This document shows, piece after piece, positions 51,975 to 60,999 of a stretch of 64,000 nucleotides of DNA. Positions within the stretch are counted from its first letter, which is position 1; the number at the start of each line of letters is the position of its first letter. Position numbers and translations under genes: made by a program. Location of the stretch: assembly GCA_009767595.1 (NCBI GenBank), contig VSDK01022105.1, positions 410,684-474,683 on the forward strand, written 5' to 3'. The stretch is from Symbiodinium kawagutii (lineage: Eukaryota > Sar > Dinophyceae > Suessiales > Symbiodiniaceae). The notes beneath the pieces were generated by a model, which had not been told where the DNA came from, made no database searches, and saw only the letters and a program-made list of their open reading frames with translations.

Positions 51975-54900
51975 TCACTTGAAAGGAAGCATCAACTGAG
52001 TCAGACTGGTCCACCATTTCTTTACATCGGTGTGTACTTTCGTGAGTACGTCAGCCAGCTGACATGTGGTGGGAACCCACCGCATCATCTTGGAATTGCC
52101 TAGTTTGTGACCCCATACCTGAGCTTCAGCATGTAAAAGTTGTCTCAGGGCAGCTAGGTCTACCATGAGCCTCTTCTCTGCAGGGGCTTTGGGCCCACTG
52201 ATTCGATGCACTGAGTCGAACAACGATTTACAATCTGTACATGACACCACCGGAAGAACTTCTCGAGCATTGGCTTCACTGAGTGGGATGCCTCGCAAAG
52301 TGCCAGCAAGCATTGCACGAAAAGCGATGGCATCTTCCCAACCCTCCAGAGAGGCCATAGTCTCTGCTGCAAAAGTGCTTCTACACACCCTTGGACATGC
52401 GTGTGACTTCCAAGAGATGACGACTGGTTGTACCTGTTCTCCCCGCAAGACGTTCCGATGACATACCAACACCAGATGACCCAGCTGAGAGTACAAGCCA
52501 TTCATGCCGTCCACATACTCGATATCTTCGGCATCGGCCGGTGCATTTGCCCATGCAGCATCGTGGAAAACCAAAATCACCAGGTCATCAAAAGGTCCGG
52601 ACTGAGTGAAAGACAGCTTATTCTCCTTACCCACTTGAGCCATCTTAACCACTTTATTGGTCTCCCGAACATCGCTAAAACAGGGTTGTTTCTGCTTTCT
52701 TTGGGCCAATGACACTCCTGCCTGAAGATCTGGTCGACTTTGACTAGCCAGCCAAGACAGAGCTCCGATCGTAGACTGGTTGTCGATCTTGCTCACAACA
52801 TCGGCAGGGCTGGCGATGTCGATGCCCTTCGGGATATCGACGGTCTCGAGACGAGAGTTGACATAGGACTCCTGGCTCACATGAATCCCATGTTCATCCT
52901 GAGTGATTTGACTCCCCACATATTCGAAGTCGTCCTCTTCCCACTCAGAGATAGGGAAGATAGCAGCCAAGTTCTGCTTCAGCTGTTGCAGCGTCTCCGG
53001 CGCGGCAGCAAGCAGCAGGTCGTCAACATGAGTCAACAAGGCACCATGTAATTCCCCTTGACCGTCTCGAAGCAGGAAGTAGCATGCATCCAACTCATGC
53101 TGCACCAGCTTAAGCTTAACCCCGTTGACGACGATGTCGAGCTCAGTGAGATCCCTTGAAAGACGTTCCCACCAAAGCCGAGGGCTGGTACACAAGCCGA
53201 ACACCCCTTTGATTACTTCGATGAGAGCGCCTTCCTCCACCCCAGGTAGTCCTCTAACTGGTTGAGAGAAATACAGGTTGCGTCTTGCTTCGTCGCCATT
53301 CAGGAATGCAGCTTCGATGTCTCCTGCTGACAACTTCCATCCCTTCTGGCCAGCCACGAACATCATAGTACTGAAAGCGAGTCGAGTTCCAGTAGGAGCT
53401 TCGGTTTGCAGCAAGCCTGCACGAAGATCTGGATCTCGATGTCCACCAATGCACAGCCTGGCCTTAGCTTTGGGAGGCAAGTTCGGATCCACCCTCCGCT
53501 TGGCCACGTGCTTATCACGGTAGGCATACCGTGAAGTGAGGATCCTCTCCTTCGGGACAGTGGCTCGGATGTGATCGCTTTCTTCTTTGGACAACACCCT
53601 CACTGCTTGGTACTTGACATGTTCATTCCACTGCTTGGTCTCGGCAGCAACATAGTACTCTTTCTCGTGCTCTGGAATCTCGTTCCATCTCACTTCTTTG
53701 TCAAGCTGTTTCTGAAATGCTTTCGGCATCCTGACATCCTCCTCGATGGCTTCGAGGGCGGTGGCCATCAACGCATCTTGTTCTCCACCTTGTTGATCAG
53801 CAGCCTGTGGTGGTGAGATCATAGGAACTGACATCTTAGTCCTGGCTCTTTTGGCTGGTACCAGGCCATCACCTGTGGCGTCAGCGAAGATCTCTTCATT
53901 CTCTTCATCCTCATCCAATTGGTTGACTAACTTCATGAGGTCTTCTTTCATAGCCTTGGCCTGCATCAGCATGCCAAGTTCTTCGGACTCTGCATGCCGC
54001 AGATGTTCTCTTGCACAGAGCATGCACCTACCACCTCTGGACACCCAGAAAGAATCGCCCTCGACGCCCACAATGGTTCCAGGCCCAACCCATTCTCCAG
54101 CACCAGGCTTCAGACGAGCAGCTCCACCTGCGTTCTTGGACTTCCGGTAAACATAGACCCAATCGCCCGGCTCGAAGTTGGACTTCAGGGTTCTTGGTCG
54201 TCCAAGTAGAGCTCGTCGTAGTGCTGCTTCAGCCTGCGACTTGATGAAAGCCTCGCGAGCCACTTGACGTATGTTGAGTTGCCGAGCGCGAGCTTCATCA
54301 GGAGTGGCTAGAAGTTCTCTTTCCATGAGTTGGGCATCCTCATCAAGTAAGCCATCACCAATCCTAGGCTCAGCACCGAATACCCACTTAGACGGTGAGT
54401 ATCCGTGCTTACGTCGCATGGTGTTCTTGGAGTGGCAAACCTGTTGGAGCGTCCACTCCACATCGTCATCAGTGATGGCACACTGGTCTATCACCTTCTC
54501 CCAGATATTTCTGAACCAAGCGTTTTGACGTTCGACTGGGCCATTCTTCCAGTGAGCTTGTCCTGCAACATACTCTACACGGATGCCCCTCTGTTCCAGC
54601 TCATCAGTGAACTCTTTCATCAAACCGCGTTCTTGATCCACTAAGACGCGATGTGGGGCACCTGCCCAAGCAAGCCAACCATCCAAGAAGGCTTTGGCCA
54701 GATCACTGGACTTTCTCCCAGGTAGTAGTCGAACCACATGGTATCCTGAGGCGATGTCCAGGATGGAGATCACATTCAGCTTGGTCTTAGCTGGGGTGTG
54801 CAGCACCATGGTATCTATCCCCAGTTCATGTCCGAAGTCCATCGAGACCATCACCTTAGCAGGACGACGGGTCCCAGGATTCAGATGACGTTCACATACT

Positions 54901-57900
54901 CCACAACGAAGTTGATGGGCTGCCTTGACCACTTCTTCTTTGGCTCCTGAGAGTCGAAGGTGACGAGCTAAATCAGCGCGTCTTGGGTGTCCCAAATTTT
55001 GGTGAAGCCTCCGCAGTGCCTGAGCGGTGTGTTTACCAACATGTGGTGGAAATGTGATCCCGGTAGCTTCATCTTGGAGATTGGGATCTTCAGGAGGTAC
55101 ATCACCACCGGAATCAGGAACTGCGATGCCTTCCCCCATGTCAACATCTCCATCATCATCCATGGGACCGCGTGGCGCCTTCGCTGGGGTCGTTGGTTCA
55201 TAGTCTCCCATACCATCATCAAGAGGCTCCTCCCATCCAGCTTCAGCCATAGCCTGGTCGAAGTCAGGGGGTTCTACGGTCTGAGTCGGGTAAGAGAACC
55301 AAGGAGCTCCTGAACCGATGATATGTTTCTGGTAGCACTTGACCACTGCCATGCAAAACTTCTCGGAGTAGGCTCCAGCAGCTTTGGTGTTCTGGCCTGC
55401 CGTTGGAGTGTGCTCATGACTATGATCACATAGTTTCCCCAAGTCCTGAAAACCTCCATGGGTGCAGAGCAGCGAAGTTGGTTTCTTGAGAAGTCCACCA
55501 TCAGAGACAGCTCGAAGATTGAAGCGGCACATGTCGAGGTCGACAAAGTGGAACCTGGGATCCAATACCAGTTCCTGGAAGGACTCGTCGACCCACATAT
55601 CGCTATACTTAGGATGCTCGAAAACCACTTCCCCCCCATTGGCCAATTGGAGCTGGGCGCAGCGCTTCGCAAAGCGTACCAGCTTTCGTTGAAGAGCTCG
55701 GGCTCGTCGTAGTGCTTGGGCCTTACCATAGTAGTTGAGGCGTTGCCATGGGCTCCACTTGGTACAGGGAAGTGCAATCCACAGCACTCGTGGACGGTGC
55801 TGCGAGATGTCATCAAGGACTTTCTCCTGCTCCTCCTTCTTGGTGAGATCATGTCCAAACTTTACATCCCGGGGCTCCAACACAGTAAGACCAGCTTTGG
55901 CAAAGGCCTGAGTCAGGTGGGCCGTGCCTGCAAACAGCTCCAAGAGGTCCACGGTGTTCTCAGTGACATAGGAGCATTGGGATGCAAGAGCACACACCGG
56001 TGCGGTACATGCTGAGACCACCACACATAGAGCAGCGAGTGCTTTTGAGGCCCAGCCCTTCAAGCGCTTTCTTTGAACTCTTCGGACACGACGCTTCGGC
56101 AGATTGCGCACTGCTTCATAGTCATCACCGTAGACCAGGTTCACCTTGGGCTCAGTGATCGTCTCATTCTCTGATTCAACCTCCTTTACCGCCTCATATT
56201 CAATGTGCGGGTCCCCGCCCGCCTCATAGTTGTCGCCATCCCCGATGATCGCATGGTTCACTGCCTTATAGTCCTGGGCGTCCTTGGGGTCGATCTCAGC
56301 ACCAGATCCACCGATGCCATCCTCAGTGTCCAACTTCTTGTCCTTCTTCGCCTGTATGAGCTCCTTCACATGGTTGCGGAACCTGCGCTGCTTGACTTGT
56401 TTGCGGCTGCGGTGATCGCTGCCACATCCTCCGCCTTCTTCACTTCCTTGAGGATCTGCAACCTCTCCTCCAAGTCGTGGATCTCCTCGTCGGTGCTCAC
56501 CATCGCTCCATCCGACGTCACCACGGAGAACTCCTCCTCGGAGTGTGCCCGGACTTTCTGCTTCCTTCCCGGAGTCGGGGTCGTAGTTGGTGTGATCTCC
56601 TTCTTGGTCGTGGGACTTCCTTTGATTCCGGCACCCTTCATCTTTGGCATTGGCGTCGCGGGTGTCGTGGCTGCCAGTGAACTTGCTGAAGACCTTTCCC
56701 CATAACCACGACGCTGGTCCTTGAGCTCGTTCGTGCTGAATCGCAACATGCGAAGAAGGAGACCTCGAGTCGCCTTCTCCGGGATGGCGATCCCTTCCTC
56801 CAGACATCTCTCCTTCAATTGATCCAGAGTGCACCTGGTCAATCCCAGGCCCTGCTTTCCCACCGGGCCTCGAAGTTCCATGTAGAGAGACCGGAGTTCT
56901 GGCACGGTCATCGCTGGGTCGTACTCTGCATCCATCTCCTTCAGGGCGTCGATCAGATCGGCACGGCGCATCTTCCATACCGACAGAGACATCAACCACA
57001 GGAGAGGTAGGAAGAGGGCTTGCGAGTACTTCAGATACCTGAGGTCTGAGAAAACGGCTTCGACCGATCCACAACATCTGGCCAGTGTTCTTCTCAAGTG
57101 ATTTCCACTCATGACAAACTTCGAGCATGGGATTGGATGTGGTACATGGTATGCAAGAGCTGTGACGATTCCTACCGAGCATGTTGAGGAGCTTCTCTTT
57201 GATGTGCACATCAGAAGTGTTCCATGAGCTGGGATCAAAGAAATCTCGCCGTGGTGTGACATGAATGCGATCGAGGAAGATCTCACCCTCAATCCAAAAA
57301 TCTCTCAAAAGAGCACTGTCATTCCACCAACCCCTGAACCACTCAGCACAAAGATGTGTCTCAGTCAATTTCGTGAAGACGTGGGGCTCCAATTTCTTGG
57401 GGTAAAACAAAGGTTTCTCAACGGCACTGCAACTGCCAGCACTCGCGGACACCATGTATGCTGCGATGCTCGGAACATGGATCTCAGTGTCTTCCCACCT
57501 GACCGCTTTTGGCCAAGGTGGGGTGGAACCTCCATCATCAGCGACACCGATCGCTGGCAAACTGGTGGCCGTTGTGGCCAATGGCACTTGGTGCAAACCT
57601 AGCACTGAGAAATCTGCCGTGTGAGATGGCAGGTCATACTTCATTCCAAGTGCAGCCAAAACGTTCCTACTCAGCAAGAGAGGGACATCGGTATCCAACT
57701 CAGCCACCTTGACTAAGAACCACTTCCCCTTGATGGACAGCCAAAAGACCCATGCCGTACTAGAATGAAACAGCTTGTCACCACCGAACTTGAAGGTCTC
57801 GGACTGGTTCACCTTCTCGAATCGGTGACCCTTCGCCTTGGCATTCTCTTTGAGCTTCCCAATCCAAGCCACCCCTGCCAAGCTGCGGCTACAAGCACAG

Positions 57901-59156
57901 TCGGTGATGGCCTGCAACAAGTCCGGAGATGCTCCACCGGCCAAGAAGATCTCGCACACATGCGATACCTGAGTGGCCGGCTGAGAGGTGTGCTTGTTCT
58001 TGTTGAGGGGACATTCGGCATCTCTATGCCAGTGTCCACGTTTCTTACATGCTGAGCAATAGGATCTTGCCTTAGCCATACGAATCCTCTCATCTTTCTG
58101 GGCATCTCTAGAAGCAGAACCAGTGTTGGTGCCACGAGCTCGAAGGATGGATTGATACCGGGATTTGGCATTTTGGAACGCCACGAATGCTTCATGTGTG
58201 TCATCGTCCTCATCTTCGGGGAACGTGTCATCCTCTAAGTCAGTAGGGTTCTCATCATCAAAAATGTCGTCATCGGCATTCTCAGCTACGTGTGCATGGT
58301 GTGGCCTACGATGATCCGATGGCTTCCTATTCTCCCACAGCCTGCGACTCATCCTGTCCTGGATGATGGCGGCCTCCTGCAGCTTGACGAGCGAGTAGAC
58401 ATTGCCTGTGGATGAGAGCAGGTTGAGTTCGGCACTGTTGTCGAGACGAAGCTTATCTACATAGAGCCATGCCATGCAAAGGTCGGGGAGGGAACAGCCT
58501 ACCTCTTTGAGTCTGGAGATCTGTCGGTCGAATTCCTGGTTGAACTCCCTGATCTCTTGGTTCGGTCCTTTCTTCAGCACTCGGAAAAACTCTAACATGC
58601 ACTTGCCAACCTTCACCACTTCACGATCTAGATACTTGTCAGAGATCCACTGGGTAAACACAGCTACACCATTTTCACAATCGAGAAGGGACAGATCGAG
58701 TTCCTCTGCGTCACGCCAGGCCCGACCTGTGAGGTTGTTGTACAGAGCTAAAGCCTGCTTGGCTGGACGAAGCCTGGTCATACGTTGCCACGCAGCTACT
58801 TTCCGAAGATACCCTCGAGTAACCAAACCATCCTTGTCATCATCACCAGAGAATTCGGGGACCGTGATCTTATCGCTACCTCCTGTCCTATCATCATCTC
58901 GACGCTCTTGTTGTGGTTGGGCCCATGGATCACCTCTGGGAAATTGTCCAGAAGGGGTGTGTGTCGTGGAGGTGTCTGTGTACCATGACTTCCACGAAGC
59001 AAACCATGTACGCCATTCCTCATCAGTATACTGTCTACCCGTATGAGGTTCCCCATAACCAGATGCAGTAGCCTCAGTGGCTTCCCCTGAAGCCGTGGCA
59101 CTAGACTGGTCACCCTCATCCCCATCCGGGGCAGTGTTGACGGTAGGCGCAGGCAT
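51975..59156 (-). CDS. Copia gag-pol polyprotein with an internal methyltransferase-like domain
   Basis: A single 2393-residue frame, no frameshift, stop TGA at 51975. It starts at the ATG 79 bp from the 5' LTR, the first one. Domains in order: gag-like 96-270 after an acidic leader; zinc knuckle C367, C370, H375 (or H377), C382; aspartic protease 410-510 with D419 in TDCACSRSLAG, where the usual D-T/S-G reads D-C-A; a long variable, charged spacer 520-1020; an Arg-rich run (1021-1032) then a hydrophobic stretch (1039-1058); C5-methyltransferase-like domain 1069-1280; integrase zinc site H1385, H1390, C1418, C1421 and core D1440, D1507, E1542; integrase C-terminal region 1660-1722; reverse transcriptase 1820-2110 with D1946 and HVDD at 2043-2046; RNase H with D2199, E2265, D2308, D2369. 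All catalytic residues appear present, so it may be active. Typical copia polyproteins are about 1300-1500 residues; the spacer and extra domain explain the size. Confidence 0.93.
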   Translation of the reverse strand: MPAPTVNTAPDGDEGDQSSATASGEATEATASGYGEPHTGRQYTDEEWRTWFASWKSWYTDTSTTHTPSGQFPRGDPWAQPQQERRDDDRTGGSDKITVPEFSGDDDKDGLVTRGYLRKVAAWQRMTRLRPAKQALALYNNLTGRAWRDAEELDLSLLDCENGVAVFTQWISDKYLDREVVKVGKCMLEFFRVLKKGPNQEIREFNQEFDRQISRLKEVGCSLPDLCMAWLYVDKLRLDNSAELNLLSSTGNVYSLVKLQEAAIIQDRMSRRLWENRKPSDHRRPHHAHVAENADDDIFDDENPTDLEDDTFPEDEDDDTHEAFVAFQNAKSRYQSILRARGTNTGSASRDAQKDERIRMAKARSYCSACKKRGHWHRDAECPLNKNKHTSQPATQVSHVCEIFLAGGASPDLLQAITDCACSRSLAGVAWIGKLKENAKAKGHRFEKVNQSETFKFGGDKLFHSSTAWVFWLSIKGKWFLVKVAELDTDVPLLLSRNVLAALGMKYDLPSHTADFSVLGLHQVPLATTATSLPAIGVADDGGSTPPWPKAVRWEDTEIHVPSIAAYMVSASAGSCSAVEKPLFYPKKLEPHVFTKLTETHLCAEWFRGWWNDSALLRDFWIEGEIFLDRIHVTPRRDFFDPSSWNTSDVHIKEKLLNMLGRNRHSSCIPCTTSNPMLEVCHEWKSLEKNTGQMLWIGRSRFLRPQVSEVLASPLPTSPVVDVSVGMEDAPCRSDRRPEGDGCRVRPSDDRARTPVSLHGTSRPGGKAGPGIDQVHSGSIEGEMSGGRDRHPGEGDSRSPSSHVAIQHERAQGPASWLWGKVFSKFTGSHDTRDANAKDEGCRNQRKSHDQEGDHTNYDPDSGKEAESPGTLRGGVLRGDVGWSDGEHRRGDPRLGGEVADPQGSEEGGGCGSDHRSRKQVKQRRFRNHVKELIQAKKDKKLDTEDGIGGSGAEIDPKDAQDYKAVNHAIIGDGDNYEAGGDPHIEYEAVKEVESENETITEPKVNLVYGDDYEAVRNLPKRRVRRVQRKRLKGWASKALAALCVVVSACTAPVCALASQCSYVTENTVDLLELFAGTAHLTQAFAKAGLTVLEPRDVKFGHDLTKKEEQEKVLDDISQHRPRVLWIALPCTKWSPWQRLNYYGKAQALRRARALQRKLVRFAKRCAQLQLANGGEVVFEHPKYSDMWVDESFQELVLDPRFHFVDLDMCRFNLRAVSDGGLLKKPTSLLCTHGGFQDLGKLCDHSHEHTPTAGQNTKAAGAYSEKFCMAVVKCYQKHIIGSGAPWFSYPTQTVEPPDFDQAMAEAGWEEPLDDGMGDYEPTTPAKAPRGPMDDDGDVDMGEGIAVPDSGGDVPPEDPNLQDEATGITFPPHVGKHTAQALRRLHQNLGHPRRADLARHLRLSGAKEEVVKAAHQLRCGVCERHLNPGTRRPAKVMVSMDFGHELGIDTMVLHTPAKTKLNVISILDIASGYHVVRLLPGRKSSDLAKAFLDGWLAWAGAPHRVLVDQERGLMKEFTDELEQRGIRVEYVAGQAHWKNGPVERQNAWFRNIWEKVIDQCAITDDDVEWTLQQVCHSKNTMRRKHGYSPSKWVFGAEPRIGDGLLDEDAQLMERELLATPDEARARQLNIRQVAREAFIKSQAEAALRRALLGRPRTLKSNFEPGDWVYVYRKSKNAGGAARLKPGAGEWVGPGTIVGVEGDSFWVSRGGRCMLCAREHLRHAESEELGMLMQAKAMKEDLMKLVNQLDEDEENEEIFADATGDGLVPAKRARTKMSVPMISPPQAADQQGGEQDALMATALEAIEEDVRMPKAFQKQLDKEVRWNEIPEHEKEYYVAAETKQWNEHVKYQAVRVLSKEESDHIRATVPKERILTSRYAYRDKHVAKRRVDPNLPPKAKARLCIGGHRDPDLRAGLLQTEAPTGTRLAFSTMMFVAGQKGWKLSAGDIEAAFLNGDEARRNLYFSQPVRGLPGVEEGALIEVIKGVFGLCTSPRLWWERLSRDLTELDIVVNGVKLKLVQHELDACYFLLRDGQGELHGALLTHVDDLLLAAAPETLQQLKQNLAAIFPISEWEEDDFEYVGSQITQDEHGIHVSQESYVNSRLETVDIPKGIDIASPADVVSKIDNQSTIGALSWLASQSRPDLQAGVSLAQRKQKQPCFSDVRETNKVVKMAQVGKENKLSFTQSGPFDDLVILVFHDAAWANAPADAEDIEYVDGMNGLYSQLGHLVLVCHRNVLRGEQVQPVVISWKSHACPRVCRSTFAAETMASLEGWEDAIAFRAMLAGTLRGIPLSEANAREVLPVVSCTDCKSLFDSVHRISGPKAPAEKRLMVDLAALRQLLHAEAQVWGHKLGNSKMMRWVPTTCQLADVLTKVHTDVKKWWTSLTQLMLPFK
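55317..55952 (-). other. C5-cytosine methyltransferase-like domain within gag-pol
   Basis: Residues 1069-1280 of the polyprotein. LLELFAGTAHLTQAFAKAGL (1071-1090) resembles motif I, the SAM-binding loop. ALPCTKWSPWQ (1129-1138) has the Pro-Cys of motif IV, with C1131 as the candidate nucleophile. VVFEHPKYS (1177-1185) resembles the Glu of motif VI (E1180). CRFNLR..KKPTSLLCT (1210-1232) resembles the motif VIII region. About 210 residues is short for a full enzyme, and no separate target-recognition region is evident. DNMT capture by dinoflagellate retrotransposons is established; activity here is inference. Confidence 0.65.
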
Positions 59157-59220
59157 TGCAACTGCAACGAACTTGCCAAAGACCTAGATCTTGTCCCGGG
59201 GTATTATCGAGCCCCCCGGG

Positions 59221-59234
59221 TGGCTCCGCTACCA
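59221..59234 (-). promoter_or_regulatory. Primer binding site, initiator-Met-type tRNA
   Basis: In element orientation, one base after the 5' LTR, the sequence is TGGTAGCGGAGCCA. This would pair with a tRNA 3' end TGGCTCCGCTACCA. The acceptor half CTCCGCTACCA resembles eukaryotic initiator-Met tRNAs, the usual copia primer. The host tRNA itself is not in the window. Confidence 0.75.
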
Positions 59235-59235
59235 A

Positions 59236-59390
59236 TGCAAACACGTGAGAAGCAGCTGCTAATGGACCACAACGAGCAAGCGAGCGAGAGACATGTTTTC
59301 TGAGAAGCAAAGAATCCGTGTGCCTAGTATTGGGCCAAGATGGCCATGCAACATGATGCTGGTGACAAGGTGAAATGGGCTCCGTTCACA
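59236..59390 (-). repeat. 5' LTR of the copia element
   Basis: Identical base for base to 51795-51949, so little or no time has passed since insertion. It is the presumed promoter end of the element. It is followed on the plus strand by GGTGG, the target duplication. Confidence 0.95.
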
Positions 59391-59496
59391 GGTGGTTTTT
59401 TCAAATGGTGGTACCCCCCAACTCCTCCAATACCACCTCCTTAATACAAATCATTTACAGTAATATTGGGTTCCCCAATTTGAGAAACACCCATAT
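59391..59496. repeat. Family A foldback element split by the copia insertion
   Basis: GGTGGTTTTTTCAAATGGTG, TACCCCCCAACTCCTCC and GGTTCCCCAATTTGAGAAAC then ACCCATAT. The outer left bases lie at 51786-51794 (ATATGGTGG). Removing the retrotransposon and one GGTGG restores a continuous element. Confidence 0.8.
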
Positions 59497-59605
59497 AAAT
59501 CCGATCTAACCGTGGTTGTTGCTTGTCTAAGTTGCCTTCACCCCACATGGCTGGGGGTCGCGGGGCCACCCGTGGGGCCACCGCGCTTCATTCCTCGTCC
59601 TCCAG

Positions 59606-59736
59606 GCCTTCCAAACCTTGCAGAACGAACTTTTGGCCTCGGCCTATCAGTTTCCCATCAATCGTAGCACCCCGGCGATCAACGGATGGTCTGCGATTGG
59701 CCTCGGCATGTCTTGGCCACATCCGAAATCTGAGGA
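59606..59736 (+). CDS. Exon 6 of the phase-consistent chain
   Basis: The pyrimidine-rich acceptor TTCCTCGTCCTCCAG and the consensus donor GAGGA|GTAAGG bound a phase-0 frame: AFQTLQNELLASAYQFPINR then STPAINGWSAIGLGMSWPHP. The in-phase start fits exon 5. It leaves two bases (GA). Another plus frame (59523-59807) is open and Ser/Arg/Pro-rich. No domain is recognised. Confidence 0.5.
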
Positions 59737-59748
59737 GTAAGGGATTGA

Positions 59749-59856
59749 CATGGGGGTTTATTAAAATAGGGGACCCCCTAACTGTTTGGTTTATTAAGAA
59801 ACCATGATTGATATAAGATGATTTGGGGGTACCCCTATTTTGAGAAACACTCAAAT
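59749..59856. repeat. Family A foldback element
   Basis: GGGGGTTTATTAAAATAGGG, GACCCCCTAACTG and GATGATTTGGGGGTACCCCT then ATTTTGAGAAACACTCA. It starts 12 bp after exon 6. Confidence 0.8.
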
Positions 59857-60451
59857 GATTGAAAGTAATGGGTGTTTCACTTGCAAGTCTATGGGTTTTA
59901 GCAGTTTGAGACGGAATCCCCAGCTGACCCTATGCCTTTGTGTCAACACGCTTTGCTCCTGCGAGCATCACGGGCATGAACAGAGGAGTGATGAGTGTTG
60001 TGCTTGGATGGTCACCGCACATGGATGGTTAGTATCCATATCTACATTCATAATGCAGAGCATTTTGGCCATCCATAGAGGGTAGAGCAAACAATGGCAA
60101 TTCGTAATCAATCACTAATGACTGGTAATTTTCTGATTCCACCGCCTTGGGTTATGTACATATGTACATCCGTATATCACATTTCAATTGCTGTGTCACA
60201 AAAGCTTTGGATATTGAAACGTTACTCCTGAACATGTTCCTCAAGAACCCGTTCAATACCTATCGAACGGAGCAACCGGTACATTATGTGCATGTTATAT
60301 CTGCATTTTTAATACACATAATTATCTATTTTAAATGAATATTTATATGTCCAATGTATAAATACACATGTATAAATACATATATACGTACACACGCAGG
60401 AGATTTATATATGCATAAAATTGCATTTCTTTGTTGATGCACATGCAACAG
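59857..60451. other. Non-coding stretch (presumed intron)
   Basis: An 81-codon open frame (59840-60085) lacks splice support. 60130-60420 is AT-rich with ACATATGTACATC and AATACAC words. Confidence 0.35.
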
Positions 60452-60701
60452 TATATTGCCATCAACAGGTGGTCAAAAGCATCAGCCTGGTGGTCGACAG
60501 TTTTCGCGGTCGAGGCAATGCAGTGGTCTTTGTGGTCAGCCAACTGAGTCGAGGTGCGCTGTTTGGGCTAAGCTTTGGGGTCCTCTGGTACGGCATTGGT
60601 GGGTGAATGAGGCCACTTTCTCGACGATTTCTTTCATCGGAACGATGATCTCATTTTCTAGGGAATATTCACTATCATCACTGGGTGGATTGCAGCTATG
60701 A
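60452..60701 (+). CDS. Putative exon, two competing frames
   Basis: With the acceptor ATGCAACAG and the GA left from exon 6, the frame reads ILPSTGGQKHQPGGRQFSRS and later VNEATFSTISFIGTMISFSR, closing at TGA 60699, which would make it a terminal exon. From the next CAACAG (60469) another frame reads VVKSISLVVDSFRGRGNAVV then FVVSQLSRGALFGLSFGVLW, hydrophobic and very protein-like. The sequence does not decide between them. Confidence 0.35.
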
Positions 60702-60860
60702 ACTTAGCTTTTTAGGCTTTGTGGGATATGATTGATTTAATGATTTACCATATCATACAACCACTAAAAGTTAGACTTTTAGCAAGGGATCTAAAAGCCA
60801 CCAAGATCATAGGTTCAAGCAACTGCGGTTTTCAAAGGGGATCACTGTTGTTAGGCCCAG

Positions 60861-60999
60861 ATCATGCTGGGGGGGCACGGGTTCGCCGACAGTTGGGACA
60901 GAGGATCGTTTTCTGAAGATTTTCACATTACAAGTCGCTTCTGGGCTGCTCCGGATTTCTTTTCAAAAGTATTGACCAACATAGCTGGCCAACCGACCT
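60861..60999 (+). CDS. Exon a of the second phase-consistent chain
   Basis: Acceptor GGCCCAG, consensus donor ACCT|GTAAGT. The phase-0 frame reads IMLGGHGFADSWDRGSFSED, then FHITSRFWAAPDFFSKVLTN and IAGQPT, leaving one base (T). Aromatic-rich and well balanced. An overlapping plus frame (60719-60916) is less convincing. No domain is recognised. Confidence 0.5.

Larger units (their letters stand above)
51795..59390 (-). mobile_element. Complete Ty1/copia LTR retrotransposon
   Basis: Two identical 155-bp LTRs flank a single 2393-codon gag-pol frame on the minus strand. A primer site complementary to an initiator-Met-type tRNA follows the 5' LTR. The flanks 51790-51794 and 59391-59395 both read GGTGG, a 5-bp target duplication. 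Protease-integrase-RT-RNase H order is that of Ty1/copia. It lies inside a family A foldback element (left remnant ..ATATGGTGG, right remnant from 59391) and opposite to the surrounding plus-strand exons. Confidence 0.95.
51578..59605 (+). other. Proposed host intron holding the retrotransposon
   Basis: It starts GTGTGACAAA and ends CGTCCTCCAG. Of its 8028 bp, 7601 bp are the copia element plus one target-site copy, so the pre-insertion intron would be about 427 bp. That remainder includes a family A element. Confidence 0.4.

Noticed and set aside
52160-59046. Many plus- and minus-strand open frames of 60-308 codons inside the retrotransposon
   Set aside because: All overlap the 2393-codon polyprotein in other frames. 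None has its own recognisable domain.
59170-59235. A tRNA gene next to the 5' LTR (CTCCGCTACCA plus a GC-rich stem)
   Set aside because: Only the last 14 bases match a tRNA end. No T-loop (TTCRANN) or anticodon arm can be folded upstream, so it is a primer binding site.
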